Positions 34,221 to 43,136 are shown, numbered from the stretch's first letter. The stretch: 64,000 nt of DNA from Bacillus sp. ZZV12-4809 (GCF_009849585.1 NZ_VCRN01000001.1:434001-498000); one strand, 5' to 3'. A program made the numbers and translations. Notes: generated from the letters alone by a model not told the origin.

Positions 34221-34410
34221 CATGATAGCCACCCCTGCTATCCCCGCTAGAACTAAATTAACATCTTTGTTTTAAGAAAAATGAAGGAATTTGTAAACTT
34301 TTGTTAAGGTTATATCTTGCTTACATACCACTATCTGCACTTTTTCTTACTGTTTCGGAAAAGACAATTTTGACCAAAATTTTTTAGTATGCTGCCCCCA
34401 CTTGTTCTGC

Positions 34411-34827
34411 TTATGCGTCCCTTTTATTTACCCTATTCCTCTCAAAACCTAAAAAACGGGTACCCTGAAAATTTAATTTTCCAATATCTCCTTCTGAAAG
34501 CAAACCATATTCCTTCCCGGAAACATGGAGCTCCAGACGGTCCCCGCTTTCAAATTCGAATGTGACAAAATACCGTGTGCGGGTACTGGAAGAATGGTGG
34601 TGATGGTTATCATGATGAATAGTTGAGCTTCTGGATACATCTGCTCGTTTTGAAGTAATCATAGCCGGCACTTTTAAATTTGGGGACTCTTCGTTTTTCT
34701 TCCACTGCCCAATCCCTTTAAAAATTGAAAATAAAATACTGCCAAAAACAATAATAAAAACGATGCCAATAAAAACAGGAACCACTTGAAACAGAACATC
34801 ATCCATAAAGAATGGATCAGACATCAT
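34411..34827 (-). CDS. DUF2500 membrane protein
   Basis: One N-terminal transmembrane helix (VVPVFIGIVFIIVFGSILFSI) is followed by a beta-rich soluble domain: VPAMITSKRADV, TRYFVTFEFESGDRLELHV and EGDIGKLNFQGTRFLGFER, the DUF2500 pattern. A histidine-rich loop (HHDNHHHH) lies near residue 70 and may bind metal, although it is variable in the family. Function unknown. Confidence 0.85.
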   Translation of the reverse strand: MMSDPFFMDDVLFQVVPVFIGIVFIIVFGSILFSIFKGIGQWKKNEESPNLKVPAMITSKRADVSRSSTIHHDNHHHHSSSTRTRYFVTFEFESGDRLELHVSGKEYGLLSEGDIGKLNFQGTRFLGFERNRVNKRDA

Positions 34828-35034
34828 TCAACACACCCCCCTTTTTAATCTATAACGTACAAAACAGTTTCACAAAGTTATTGAAGGAACCGTTATAAGA
34901 GAATATGCAAATGAATTGATGTAGTATCACGCAAACAAAATGGAAAACATATTAAATCCCGCCATAAGTCCAGCAAAACTATCTGCCGAATGAGAAAGGA
35001 CAGTCTCGTCCGGGGACAAAACTGCCTTTTAAAA

Positions 35035-35988
35035 TTAAACACACGCTTCATATTCCCTTGTGATATTATGAATGATTGTCTCAACAGGCAGAATCTCGGT
35101 AATCTCATGGACTCTTGCCCCCGCAAATACGAGACCATTCTCACAATCCCCTTCCATGGATGTGACCAGGGAATCCATAGTGCAAAAGCGGTATGAGCAG
35201 TTTTTCAGGCAATCGATGCATTTCTTGATTTTGACCTTTTTATTGTCAGATATTTGTTCCGTAAAGTGGTTCTTAATGGCACGGCCTTCCAATCCTACGG
35301 TAGTTTTCACCATAACGATATCTTCCTGTTGGGCATGTACATATTTTTCCTTGAAAGATAAAGGTGCATCACATTCATGACTTGCGACAAACCGTGTTCC
35401 CATTTGAACACCGGAAGCACCGAAGCGAATGGCATGCGCCATATCTTCTCCTGTCAAAATCCCCCCCGCTGCAATGACAGGGATTTTAACAGCTTCCACA
35501 ACTTCCGGTAAAATATCAAATAATGGCCTTTCGGTGCCTAAATGTCCTCCTGCCTCATTGCCTTCAACGACAACAGCAGAAGCCCCCAGCCTTTCTGACA
35601 TTTTAGCCAGCCTTGCAGATGACACAATCGAAATGACCGGGGTACCGGATTCTTTGCCCCAATTGTACATATCCCTTGATATTCCTGCACCTGAAATAAT
35701 GAAATCCACCTTCTCCTCAATGGCGGCTTTCATTTTTTCAGCGAAATCATTCATGGCAAATAGAACATTCACCCCAATATAGCCCTCACCCTTGATAGAT
35801 GCCCTGGCCTTTCGTATGTGCAGCCTTAACTCTTCTATGCTAATACCTGTTCCTGAAATAATGCCAATCCCCCCGGCATTCGCCACAGCGGATGCCAAGC
35901 CGCTTAACGAAATCCCTACGCCCATTCCACCTTGCATAATGGGAAACTCGGGTGTCATATGACCGATTGTTAATTGTGGAAATTTCAA
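35035..35988 (-). CDS. nitronate monooxygenase / 2-nitropropane dioxygenase family flavoprotein
   Basis: A 317-residue FMN TIM barrel: PIMQGGMGVGISLSGLASAVANAGG (FMN phosphate and isoalloxazine region), VVVEGNEAGGHLG, PVIAAGGILTGEDMAHAIRFGASGVQMGTRF. A C-terminal cysteine cluster (KKCIDCLKNCSYRFC) is found in a subset of these enzymes and may bind Fe-S or zinc. The family oxidises nitronates or acts as FabK-like enoyl reductase; the cysteine group makes the exact reaction uncertain. Confidence 0.88.
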   Translation of the reverse strand: MKFPQLTIGHMTPEFPIMQGGMGVGISLSGLASAVANAGGIGIISGTGISIEELRLHIRKARASIKGEGYIGVNVLFAMNDFAEKMKAAIEEKVDFIISGAGISRDMYNWGKESGTPVISIVSSARLAKMSERLGASAVVVEGNEAGGHLGTERPLFDILPEVVEAVKIPVIAAGGILTGEDMAHAIRFGASGVQMGTRFVASHECDAPLSFKEKYVHAQQEDIVMVKTTVGLEGRAIKNHFTEQISDNKKVKIKKCIDCLKNCSYRFCTMDSLVTSMEGDCENGLVFAGARVHEITEILPVETIIHNITREYEACV

Positions 35989-35999
35989 AAGAACTACCC

Positions 36000-36338
36000 C
36001 ATTTCATCGCCAATTTATTTCTTCTCCATTATTGTGCGAATGGAGTTAATTGAATAGTGATAAACATAATACCTGGTACTAAAATCAGGTTGTATTTTTA
36101 CGGTATTCACAGAATGTTCATGAATTTGCAAAGACTGCTTCTGACTATAAACATAGAGCTGATACAGTTGACCGCTGCAGCCTATCTTAATAAAATGAAA
36201 GCATCTCAAATTGGAGGTTTTTGTTTGTTGAACTTATGTGTAGAGCTGGAGGAGAAACACTTTCTGGCTGCATAACAGCATGAGAAAGTGCCATTTATAT
36301 TGAAACTTTATCATCACATAAAGAACAGGAGACTATAA
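36000..36338. other. intergenic gap, no gene recognised
   Basis: Short frames here lack ribosome sites and family features. The region separates the divergent nitronate monooxygenase and GNAT genes and probably holds both promoters; no clear box stands out. Confidence 0.5.
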
Positions 36339-36872
36339 ATGGATATCTTAATTCGTCAAGAACTCCCGTCAGACTATCATTCGACTGAAGAAATGGTAAA
36401 AGAAGCTTTTTTAAATGAAGAATACAGCGATAAAAAAGAACATTACCTTGTCAAAAGGCTAAGGAGTTCCGAAGCTTTCATTCCGGAGCTTTCTTTAGTC
36501 GCAGCCGCTCCGGCTAAAGAGATTGCGGGTCATATTCTCTTATCCAAAATTAAAATATTGGATGGTGAAAGAGAGGCAGATTCTCTTGCACTTGCCCCTG
36601 TTTCTGTTGCTCCCGGTTATCAAGGGAAAGGCATCGGGAGCCAATTAATTCGTACTGCACTTAACACGGCCAAAGAAGCCGGTTATCATTCTGTAATTGT
36701 TCTGGGCCATAAAGATTTCTATCCTAAGTTTGGCTTTAAACCGGCCAGTCTTTGGAATATCAAAGCCCCCTTCGAAGTGCCTGACGAAGCATTCATGGCT
36801 CTCGAATTGACGGATAATGCTCTCAAAAATTCAGCTGGTACAGTCCGGTATTCAAAAGCCTTTTCAGAGTAA
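36339..36872 (+). CDS. GNAT acetyltransferase, YhbS-like
   Basis: 177 residues with LIRQELPSDYHSTEEMVKEAF, APVSVAPGYQGKGIGSQLI (CoA loop) and VLGHKDFYPKFGFKPAS, which place it in the YhbS-type acetyltransferases. Ribosome site CAGGAGAC precedes ATG 36339. Substrate unknown. Confidence 0.88.
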   Translation: MDILIRQELPSDYHSTEEMVKEAFLNEEYSDKKEHYLVKRLRSSEAFIPELSLVAAAPAKEIAGHILLSKIKILDGEREADSLALAPVSVAPGYQGKGIGSQLIRTALNTAKEAGYHSVIVLGHKDFYPKFGFKPASLWNIKAPFEVPDEAFMALELTDNALKNSAGTVRYSKAFSE

Positions 36873-36882
36873 AAACAAATAC

Positions 36883-36920
36883 AAGCTATCTCTATTTAAA
36901 TATCTGGAGATAGCTTTTTC
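36883..36920 (+). terminator. terminator of GNAT gene
   Basis: AAGCTATCTC pairs with GAGATAGCTT, followed by a T-rich tail. Confidence 0.88.
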
Positions 36921-36968
36921 TTTACTAAGGCTCTTTTCGAATAAATTGTTGTTTTTCGCTTATCAATG

Positions 36969-37021
36969 TTGTCCGCTGATTGCAGCGAGAGGATGCTCGC
37001 TTTCCACTACAATCCACTCAG
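36969..37021. repeat. fragment of a dispersed Bacillus intergenic repeat
   Basis: Begins TTGTCCGCTGATTGCAGCG and continues with GATGCTCGCTTTCC. This resembles the GCTGATT...GACGCTCGCTTTCCGCGG elements that are common between genes of many Bacillus species. The 13-mer TTGTCCGCTGATT occurs again at 50442-50454. Confidence 0.45.
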
Positions 37022-37077
37022 TAAATATTATATAAATACCAACAAACTTTGCGAAAACGGCCTAAAAAAGCTGTACC

Positions 37078-37710
37078 CTACTTCATATACTTCGCAACTA
37101 ACAAATAACACCTTTCTCTTGTCAGACTTGCCAGGGCAGCCACATATTCTAATTGCTCCATTGAACCCCCTTTATATTTTAGGGAAGAATTTTTAGCCGT
37201 TTCATCTCTTTGCTGGACCCATTTCCGCTGTTCTTCTCTTAGTTGATCCATCTGATCATTTTCAAGCTGTTCTTCCAGCAACCCATAGATTTTGTTTAAT
37301 TCGTCATCCCACGTTCTATATCTTTCTTCCTCCTGTTCCACCATTTCTGTGGTCGTTGTCTTGGCTTCTGCGTTTCTGTCCGCTTCTTCCATTTTGTTTA
37401 GCTTCTTAAGATATTCATCTTTACTGCTCCCGGGACTTTCATTTTTATCAACATCAACATCATTTGAGGCTTCAGCTGAATTGTCTTTGTCATGGGACTG
37501 TGCAGTATTACTGCTGCCGTCAGATTTTTCTTCCTCCATTCCCTGTGATCCTTTAGGCTCCTTTTCCGTTGTTTCGATATCTTCTTCTTGAACAGAGCTG
37601 TTACTGGTTGGCTCACTGCTCGATACTTCAGATGAGTTCCCACAAGCAGCCAATACTCCTGACAAGGCTACTGTTAACAGTACTGCCAAAAACCTTTTAT
37701 TGTTTTTCAA
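37078..37710 (-). CDS. LprI-like (DUF1311) lipoprotein
   Basis: TTG 37710 behind GGGAG gives a lipoprotein with lipobox LAAC. A low-complexity acidic/serine linker of about 90 residues follows. The last 80 residues have the DUF1311 pattern EEERYRTWDDELNKIYGLLEEQL, LREEQRKWVQQRD and TRERCYLLVAKYM. The domain name comes from LprI, a lysozyme inhibitor of Mycobacterium; one cysteine of the usual pair is seen here. The linker suggests it reaches through the wall. Confidence 0.82.
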   Translation of the reverse strand: MKNNKRFLAVLLTVALSGVLAACGNSSEVSSSEPTSNSSVQEEDIETTEKEPKGSQGMEEEKSDGSSNTAQSHDKDNSAEASNDVDVDKNESPGSSKDEYLKKLNKMEEADRNAEAKTTTTEMVEQEEERYRTWDDELNKIYGLLEEQLENDQMDQLREEQRKWVQQRDETAKNSSLKYKGGSMEQLEYVAALASLTRERCYLLVAKYMK

Positions 37711-37814
37711 TGTTCTAACTCCCTTTCTCTTTTTGAAAAAATGTCTGTATTCATTCGTCCAAACCAATCTTATCATTATTTATAGAAAATTATCCCAATT
37801 AAAAATCAAGGACG

Positions 37815-37844
37815 AAAAAAGGAGCTCCGCTTCGGAACTCCTTT
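37815..37844 (-). terminator. terminator of Nudix gene
   Basis: AAGGAG...CTCCTT stem with CCGAAGCGG inner arms and six Ts on the minus strand, directly at the stop. Confidence 0.85.
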
Positions 37845-38294
37845 CTAGATAGATTGAACATAATCCTTAATCACTCTTTGGTCAGGAGGACTAATATTCG
37901 AGGGAATCTCCTGAACATGAAAAAATCGCAATTCGCTTACCTCATCTTCACCTATATCAAGTTCTCCATCAAAGTTATTGCAGATATAGGCGGCAACGAC
38001 ATTATATACTTCATCACCGTGAGGGTATTTATAGTAAAACTCTTCACCTGAATAGATATTAAACAATTGCAGGTCTTTCGCTGTTAGCCCTGTTTCTTCA
38101 AGCATCTCTCTCTTTGCCACATCTTCCAGTGTTTCACCGGGCTCCAGAGAACCTCCCGTCAGCCCCCAGCAGTTATTATCCTTCCTTAACTGTAATAATA
38201 GTCTATTATTCTTATCCAAAATGATGACACTCGCTCCAGTAATTACAAGAGGACGGCTTCCAACTATCTTTCTTAAATCCATAACATACCCCAT
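37845..38294 (-). CDS. Nudix hydrolase
   Basis: A complete Nudix box is present: GGSLEPGETLEDVAKREMLEETGL near residues 47-70. The following LFNIYSGEEFYYKYPHGDEVYNV resembles the broken Nudix at 6103, so the two are related members of the same Bacillus subgroup. Likely a nucleoside diphosphate-X pyrophosphatase with unknown substrate. ATG 38294 or 38282 could be the start. Confidence 0.9.
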   Translation of the reverse strand: MGYVMDLRKIVGSRPLVITGASVIILDKNNRLLLQLRKDNNCWGLTGGSLEPGETLEDVAKREMLEETGLTAKDLQLFNIYSGEEFYYKYPHGDEVYNVVAAYICNNFDGELDIGEDEVSELRFFHVQEIPSNISPPDQRVIKDYVQSI

Positions 38295-38450
38295 AACAAT
38301 CTCCTATACTTAAGACTTCCCTAAGACTATTCGCCAATTTGGAAATAAATCCTTTATTATTTTTGGAATTTTATGTTAATATAAATGGGTGGAGGGCACG
38401 CTTTTCAGCATTTCATAAAATGGTATTTAATACATTCAAGGACGGAATAT

Positions 38451-38741
38451 ATGTGGATTATATTTGGATTCATTGCCATAGCTGCAACGATCATGAACCT
38501 TTATAAGTATAAAGCAGGAAAAGATTATAAACTGGCACTGGCAATAGGATTATCCTTCACTGCCTTGACACTATGTGCAGAGCACAGCACTGTGGCCAAT
38601 TGGGTGGATGGAGAAGATTGGGGAGCATTAATGGATGTGGTTCCTGCTATGGAAAAAGCATTGTGGGTATTAACAGCGGTTTCAATCCTGTTGAATATAA
38701 CACCTATCCTTCTAGAGAGAAAAAATAAAACAATAAGATAA
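38451..38741 (+). CDS. small three-helix membrane protein
   Basis: ATG 38451 follows AAGGACG at seven bases; an upstream in-frame ATG at 38385 has no ribosome site. The 96-residue product has three hydrophobic stretches (MWIIFGFIAIAATIMN, LALAIGLSFTALTLC and a C-terminal one) and the polar loop EHSTVANWVDGEDWGALMD. I do not know its function. It is 16 bases upstream of another small membrane protein gene. Confidence 0.72.
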   Translation: MWIIFGFIAIAATIMNLYKYKAGKDYKLALAIGLSFTALTLCAEHSTVANWVDGEDWGALMDVVPAMEKALWVLTAVSILLNITPILLERKNKTIR

Positions 38742-38757
38742 ACGAAAGGAGAATTTT

Positions 38758-38967
38758 ATGAGCACTCAAAATAAACACACATCAAAAGCTATAGGAATTT
38801 CCCTATTAATAACAATCGTTGCCTTATTCAATATCGATAGTCTTAAACTCTATACAATAATATATATCCCCTTCGTATTCTGTATATCGTTCATAAGCAT
38901 TTACTGGATTTCAGCGATTACTGCAAAAGCCTTTCAAAAGTTCCAAAAACACACTGGTTACAATTAA
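38758..38967 (+). CDS. small two-helix membrane protein
   Basis: 69 residues behind AAAGGAGAA. Two hydrophobic helices (AIGISLLITIVALFNI; LYTIIYIPFVFCISFISIYWI) end in a basic tail. It forms a two-gene unit with the preceding gene. No family recognised. Confidence 0.75.
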   Translation: MSTQNKHTSKAIGISLLITIVALFNIDSLKLYTIIYIPFVFCISFISIYWISAITAKAFQKFQKHTGYN

Positions 38968-38999
38968 GATAAGGAAAGAAGGCAAACTGCTGCCACACT

Positions 39000-39516
39000 T
39001 CATAGATTCTTTTCTTCCGCTAACCAAGCAATCGCCTTCTTCTCCATCTCTTTCACAAACAACATTTTTGCCTGGCTATAATCACTCGTGTCTTCAACCT
39101 TCTGGCCAGTTCTTCCTTAAATTATGAATACCTTGCTGCTTCATCCGGGCGGGACCTCAGATAATCTCTCAAGATAAGATGCCGTTCTATTTGAGGGTTA
39201 TCAAATTGATAGAAATGGATATGGTGGGATCGGTTTTCCCCGCCTTTTCGAAATAATCTTCGCCCTGTAATGCCCCATTCCCCTGCAGGTTCGTACCTAA
39301 GCTTTTTCATCTGTTCATTAAATGGATCAATCTTCCCGATGTTTTTCACGATACACATCATATCGATTACAGGCTTTGCTTCATCCCCCCGGACTGCAGT
39401 GATCCCAAAATGTTCACACTCAATGATTTCATCTTTAAAAATGGCTTTTAAAAATTCAGCTTCTCTTTGATACATAAGGGCCCATCTATCGCTAATTCAG
39501 TTAGTCGAATCTTCAC
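39000..39516 (-). pseudogene. GrpB/UPF0157-family gene, decayed
   Basis: GTG 39516 follows GGAGG and reads VKIRLTEL, then the frame is lost near 39494 (one base missing). The main open part (39122-39475) has YQREAEFLKAIF, ECEHFGITAVRG, AKPVIDMMCIV and HHIHFYQFDNPQIERHLILRDYLR, which match GrpB proteins. TAA then replaces a codon after AARYS at 39122; the frame continues FKEELARR, and one further missing base leads to EDTSDYSQAKMLFVKEMEKKAI, ending at 39000. Total length 517 nt fits a 170-residue GrpB. Three lesions show real decay. Confidence 0.82.
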
Positions 39517-39643
39517 TCAAAAAACCTCCGTTGAAACCTTCATAGTACTTATTCCATACGGAAAATCATTTACCTTCTAATGAATCATACGCCTTTTGCT
39601 GTTTTCTTATATAATTGTTTAAGGAGAGCTGGAAGGGGCACTA

Positions 39644-40163
39644 ATGAAAAAAAACATCTATATCCATTACTATTTTTGGGATTAACTGTATTAGAACTAT
39701 TCTTATATGAATTTTCCAAGGAAAAAGAGGCACCTGAAAACACCCTTTTAAACGAATATAATATTTTTATGAATTTCAATGGTTATGAAATCTTGAAGTC
39801 CACCCTGGGGAAGAATATATATTTTCTCTATATGAAAATGCAGCTGCTAATACTGTTGGTTTAATAGAATCTCGGGAGAATGGAGAAATGAAAACCGAAA
39901 TGGGAGAGGAAGAGAAATTAGATTTTTACGTTCTTTGTCTTAAGGGTAAGTACAATAATTATGTTGGAGTAAAGTTTGAAAAGACCTCAAAAGGCAGGAT
40001 ATTTTGAATTACATACAAAAGAGGCCGTGTAGAAAAGTTTGCAGTTAATACAGATACTTATATAACTAAAACTGAGCTGCCTTTTAATGAGCTTACAGTG
40101 ATAAAAATCTTTACTAGAAACGGAGAAGATTTATTTCAGAGTCAGCTGTTGTATGAGCCTTAA
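39644..40163 (+). pseudogene. decayed gene for an unknown exported or anchored protein
   Basis: ATG 39644 behind GGAAGGGG enters an A8 run (39647-39654). One extra A would give MKKKHLYPLLFLGLTVLELFLYE, a signal or anchor helix, and then NEYNIFMNFNGYEI. A second single-base loss near 39813 leads to EYIFSLYENAAANTVGLIE. The frame then reads on to YNNYVGVKFEKTSKGRIF, a TGA, ITYKRGRVEKFAVNTD and a stop at 40161. Repaired length is 522 nt (173 residues). No family recognised. Confidence 0.6.
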
Positions 40164-40193
40164 GATTAAACTTATGGAGGATGTGTTTTTAGC

Positions 40194-40748
40194 TTGAAAG
40201 ACCGTTATTATCTAATACTTTTAATTATGATCATTCTGATGCCAATAATTGTATTTCTAAAAACGCACAATTGGGAAAATGCGATTACGGCTTTACTGGG
40301 GGGAGTGATCTTTTATGGCATTTACGGATTGTTTAGTTTGCACCGCGATCTGAAAAGGCAAGAGGATTCCGACATCTCGATGATCAGCAAGCTTTCGGAT
40401 GAACAATTAGAGGATTTCACCCTCCCTCTGTTAACTAAATTAGGATATCCCATTACAAAGCCGAGTGATGAGAACCCGGATATCAGTTTTTTACTAACCC
40501 TCCCAACAGGCAGCCAAGCGATTGTAAAAGTCAAAAGCCATAAAAGAGAAATCGGTATTCGCCTTGTCCAAAAAACTTTAAAACAAATGGATACTTATGA
40601 GGCTTCTGAATGCTGGGTTATCACAAACGAGCGTTTCACCACTCAAGCAATTGAATTTGCTAAAGCAAACAAGATCCGCTTATTCGACCGGGAACAATTC
40701 ATAGACTGGATACTAAAAGCAAAAAAAGAGGAAAAAATTCGGGGATAG
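40194..40748 (+). CDS. Mrr-like restriction endonuclease-fold protein with membrane anchor
   Basis: Two N-terminal hydrophobic segments (YLILLIMIILMPIIVFL; AITALLGGVIFYGIYGLF) precede a domain of about 115 residues. It follows the Mrr catalytic fold: LEDFTLPLLTKLGY, NPDISFLLTLPTGSQAIVKVKSHKREIG, and CWVITNERFTTQAIEFAKANKIRLFD. The first catalytic Asp is kept in PDI, but the Q/E-x-K pair reads K-V-K. The active site may thus be changed. TTG 40194 with TGGAGG 13 bases upstream is a plausible start. The protein may bind nucleic acid at the membrane. Confidence 0.72.
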   Translation: MKDRYYLILLIMIILMPIIVFLKTHNWENAITALLGGVIFYGIYGLFSLHRDLKRQEDSDISMISKLSDEQLEDFTLPLLTKLGYPITKPSDENPDISFLLTLPTGSQAIVKVKSHKREIGIRLVQKTLKQMDTYEASECWVITNERFTTQAIEFAKANKIRLFDREQFIDWILKAKKEEKIRG

Positions 40749-40800
40749 GCTCCTTGATATTCAGGAGATTCCTTCACACTTCTACATTTGAAGATATGGA

Positions 40801-40841
40801 TTTTCACCTTAACATCCAATTTTTTTGGACGTTAAGGTGAA
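40801..40841. terminator. bidirectional terminator between convergent genes
   Basis: TTTCACCTTAACATCC and GGACGTTAAGGTGAAA pair with one mismatch. Confidence 0.9.
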
Positions 40842-40865
40842 ATATCTCTTGGCTATAATTTCATT

Positions 40866-41423
40866 TTACCTATAAGAATCATGTATCGGATGGAACAGAT
40901 CTTCCTCTGCATTTCTGACAACTGAAAAGTGTTCCACATTGTAATGGCCGTGAAGTGTTTCATTATGATGCTTAATAATTTGCTCAGCAGTTAAAGCATC
41001 GCTGTCCGTTGTTGAATGCCCATCACCTACTAATGTAACATCCAATCCGCTGATTGTTGCGGTTCTAACAGCACTGTCTATACAATGCTGAGTTTTACAG
41101 CCCATTATAACAACATGCCTGACCTCTTGAGACTTCAGGTGATCCAGCAGTCCTGTTCCATGAAATGAATTGGTTGCTGTTTTATCAAAGCACTTTGTTT
41201 CTGCAGGCAATTTAATATCTCCGTGAACCTGAAATCCTTTTCCTTTCCCTTCCGCAACATCCAGATCCCTTACAGCGACTACTGGAACACCTGATTGTTT
41301 TGCTTTTTCGATCACTGTATTGATATTCCCGATAAGGTGCTCTTTATTAAAAACAGCACTCTCTTCCAGGTTCCCATCAATTAACTCCTGCTGAGCATCA
41401 ATAATCAATAAGGTTTGATTCAA
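40866..41423 (-). CDS. isochorismatase/nicotinamidase-like hydrolase
   Basis: 185 residues with the catalytic Asp in LLIIDAQQELIDG and the nucleophile cysteine in VVIMGCKTQHCIDSAV (one of two cysteines). The lysine after NSF is less clear. Family members hydrolyse isochorismate, nicotinamide or N-carbamoylsarcosine; the substrate is unknown. A 15-codon frame and a palindrome lie upstream. Confidence 0.88.
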   Translation of the reverse strand: MNQTLLIIDAQQELIDGNLEESAVFNKEHLIGNINTVIEKAKQSGVPVVAVRDLDVAEGKGKGFQVHGDIKLPAETKCFDKTATNSFHGTGLLDHLKSQEVRHVVIMGCKTQHCIDSAVRTATISGLDVTLVGDGHSTTDSDALTAEQIIKHHNETLHGHYNVEHFSVVRNAEEDLFHPIHDSYR

Positions 41424-41457
41424 TTAATTTTCCCCTTTCAACACCTTTAAATTTTTC

Positions 41458-41505
41458 TCAGAAATATTCTCCTAGTGCTTTCACGCCAATATATTTATTT
41501 CTCAT
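41458..41505 (-). other. 15-codon frame with strong ribosome site upstream of the isochorismatase gene
   Basis: ATG 41505 follows GGAGGAAGATAAT and encodes MRNKYIGVKALGEYF. It may be a leader peptide or the 5' stub of a deleted gene, because the sequence reads like the start of a normal protein. Confidence 0.35.
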
Positions 41506-41534
41506 ATTATCTTCCTCCTCAATACAGCTAAAAT

Positions 41535-41552
41535 TATCTAAATTTTTAGATA
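41535..41552. promoter_or_regulatory. palindromic operator
   Basis: TATCTAAATTTTTAGATA: eight-base perfect arms around two bases. The style resembles MarR/HxlR operators. It precedes the 15-codon frame and isochorismatase gene. Confidence 0.5.
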
Positions 41553-41609
41553 TATTTGATTATAACAGAATAACCAAAGCAAAAAAATGAATTTCGTAAG
41601 CTATGAATC

Positions 41610-41644
41610 AAAAAAAAATAGGCCGCCTGAGTAAGGCGGCCTAA
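41610..41644 (-). terminator. terminator of proS
   Basis: Minus strand TAGGCCGCC-TTACTCA-GGCGGCCTA followed by T8. Confidence 0.92.
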
Positions 41645-41666
41645 GTTCAATATTCCAATTCCCAGC

Positions 41667-43103
41667 TTAGTAAGCCCGGGCAAACCATACGGTATGCTTC
41701 GCTTCTTTTCCACAATGGATGCATGTATCCTTAGTGGACGGCGGGTTGAACGGAATGTTTCGTGTTGTGAATTTTGTTTTTTCTTTTACACTTTCTTCAC
41801 AGGCGTCATCACCGCACCATCCGGCTAAGATCCACCCTGGGATGGCATCATTTTGTTCTGATTGGGCAATGTGCTGTTCTAATTGCTCGATTGTATCAAT
41901 ATGTGTGTGCGAATGCTCTGCACGGAATGCTTTAGCTTTTTCTAATAAACGAGTTTGCATGGTTTCAAGCTCTTTTTTGATGCTTTCGATAACCGAATCA
42001 AGCGATACAGCCACTTTATCCCCAAGATCTCGTGCTTTCATTAAGCCTTGATTCTGGTCTAAATCACGCGGACCAAGCTCGATGCGGACAGGTACGCCTT
42101 TTAGCTCCCACTCATTAAATTTATAGCCTGGTGATTGATCGGAGTCATCAAGGCGTACGCGGATTCCTTCTGCCTTTAATGCAGCAAAGATTTCATCCAA
42201 TTTCTCCATAATCGCAGGGTTCTTTTTCCATGGGCCAACTGGAATCAGCACCACTTGAGTCGGTGCTATTCTTGGAGGCAGCACAAGACCTTGTTCATCA
42301 CCATGAACCATGATGACAGAGCCGATTAACCGTGTCGATGTACCCCATGATGTGGTGTGAACAAACGTATGTTTATTTTCTTTGTTCAAATATTTGATAT
42401 CAAAGGCTTCGGCAAATTTTGTGCCCAGGTAGTGGGAAGTCCCCGCCTGCACGGCTTTTCCATCCTTCATCATTGCTTCAATGCTAAACGTATCAACTGC
42501 ACCGGCAAAGCGCTCGGATGGAGTTTTTTGTCCATCATAAACCGGAATCGCTAGCAAACCTTCAACCACTTCTTTATAGATTTCAAGCATCTGCATTGTT
42601 TCCTTGCGCGCATCTTCTTCGTCCACATGTGCTGTATGGCCTTCTTGCCATAAAAATTCAGATGTGCGGATGAAAGGAAGAGTTTTCTTCTCCCAGCGGA
42701 ATACATTTGCCCATTGATTGATTAAGACCGGCAGATCCCGGTAGCTTTTAATCCAATCGGAATATAAATGTCCAATCATCGTTTCAGAAGTTGGACGCAG
42801 TGCCAGACGCTCCTCCAGCTTTTCTCCAGCCGCTTCTGTGATCCAAGGAAGCTCAGGCGAGAATCCTTCAATGTGATCCTTTTCCTTTTGAAAAAAGTTC
42901 TCCGGAATCAGCATCGGAAAATAGGCATTGCGGTGGCCGGTTTCCTTAAAACGCTTATCCATCTCTGCCTGAATATGCTCCCAAATTTCATAGCCATCAG
43001 GCTTAAAGGCGATACACCCGCGAACAGGGGTGTAATCAAATAAATCTGCTTTTTGTATCGTTTCCAGATACCACTTTGAAAAATTATTGGTGTTTTGAGA
43101 CAT
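41667..43103 (-). CDS. proS: prolyl-tRNA synthetase, archaeal/eukaryal-type (ProS type 3)
   Basis: The 478-residue length and the C-terminal zinc-binding region (CGDDACEESVK..., CIHCGKEAKHTVWFARAY, ending in Tyr) identify the short archaeal-type enzyme, which lacks the bacterial editing insert. Class II motifs are GCIAFKPDGYEIWEHIQ (motif 1), RTSEFLWQEGHTAH (motif 2) and the motif 3 region ending LRLDDSDQ before the anticodon domain. Many Bacillaceae carry this enzyme beside or instead of the bacterial type. The leader is a T-box, so expression rises when tRNA-Pro is uncharged. Ribosome site AGGAGG. Confidence 0.95.
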   Translation of the reverse strand: MSQNTNNFSKWYLETIQKADLFDYTPVRGCIAFKPDGYEIWEHIQAEMDKRFKETGHRNAYFPMLIPENFFQKEKDHIEGFSPELPWITEAAGEKLEERLALRPTSETMIGHLYSDWIKSYRDLPVLINQWANVFRWEKKTLPFIRTSEFLWQEGHTAHVDEEDARKETMQMLEIYKEVVEGLLAIPVYDGQKTPSERFAGAVDTFSIEAMMKDGKAVQAGTSHYLGTKFAEAFDIKYLNKENKHTFVHTTSWGTSTRLIGSVIMVHGDEQGLVLPPRIAPTQVVLIPVGPWKKNPAIMEKLDEIFAALKAEGIRVRLDDSDQSPGYKFNEWELKGVPVRIELGPRDLDQNQGLMKARDLGDKVAVSLDSVIESIKKELETMQTRLLEKAKAFRAEHSHTHIDTIEQLEQHIAQSEQNDAIPGWILAGWCGDDACEESVKEKTKFTTRNIPFNPPSTKDTCIHCGKEAKHTVWFARAY

Positions 43104-43136
43104 CTTCTTTTCCTCCTGAAAGTATTTTTTTAGAAT

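Noticed and set aside
36057..36275. 72-codon frame in the 36.0-36.3 kb gap
   Set aside because: No ribosome site, no family feature, composition like non-coding DNA.
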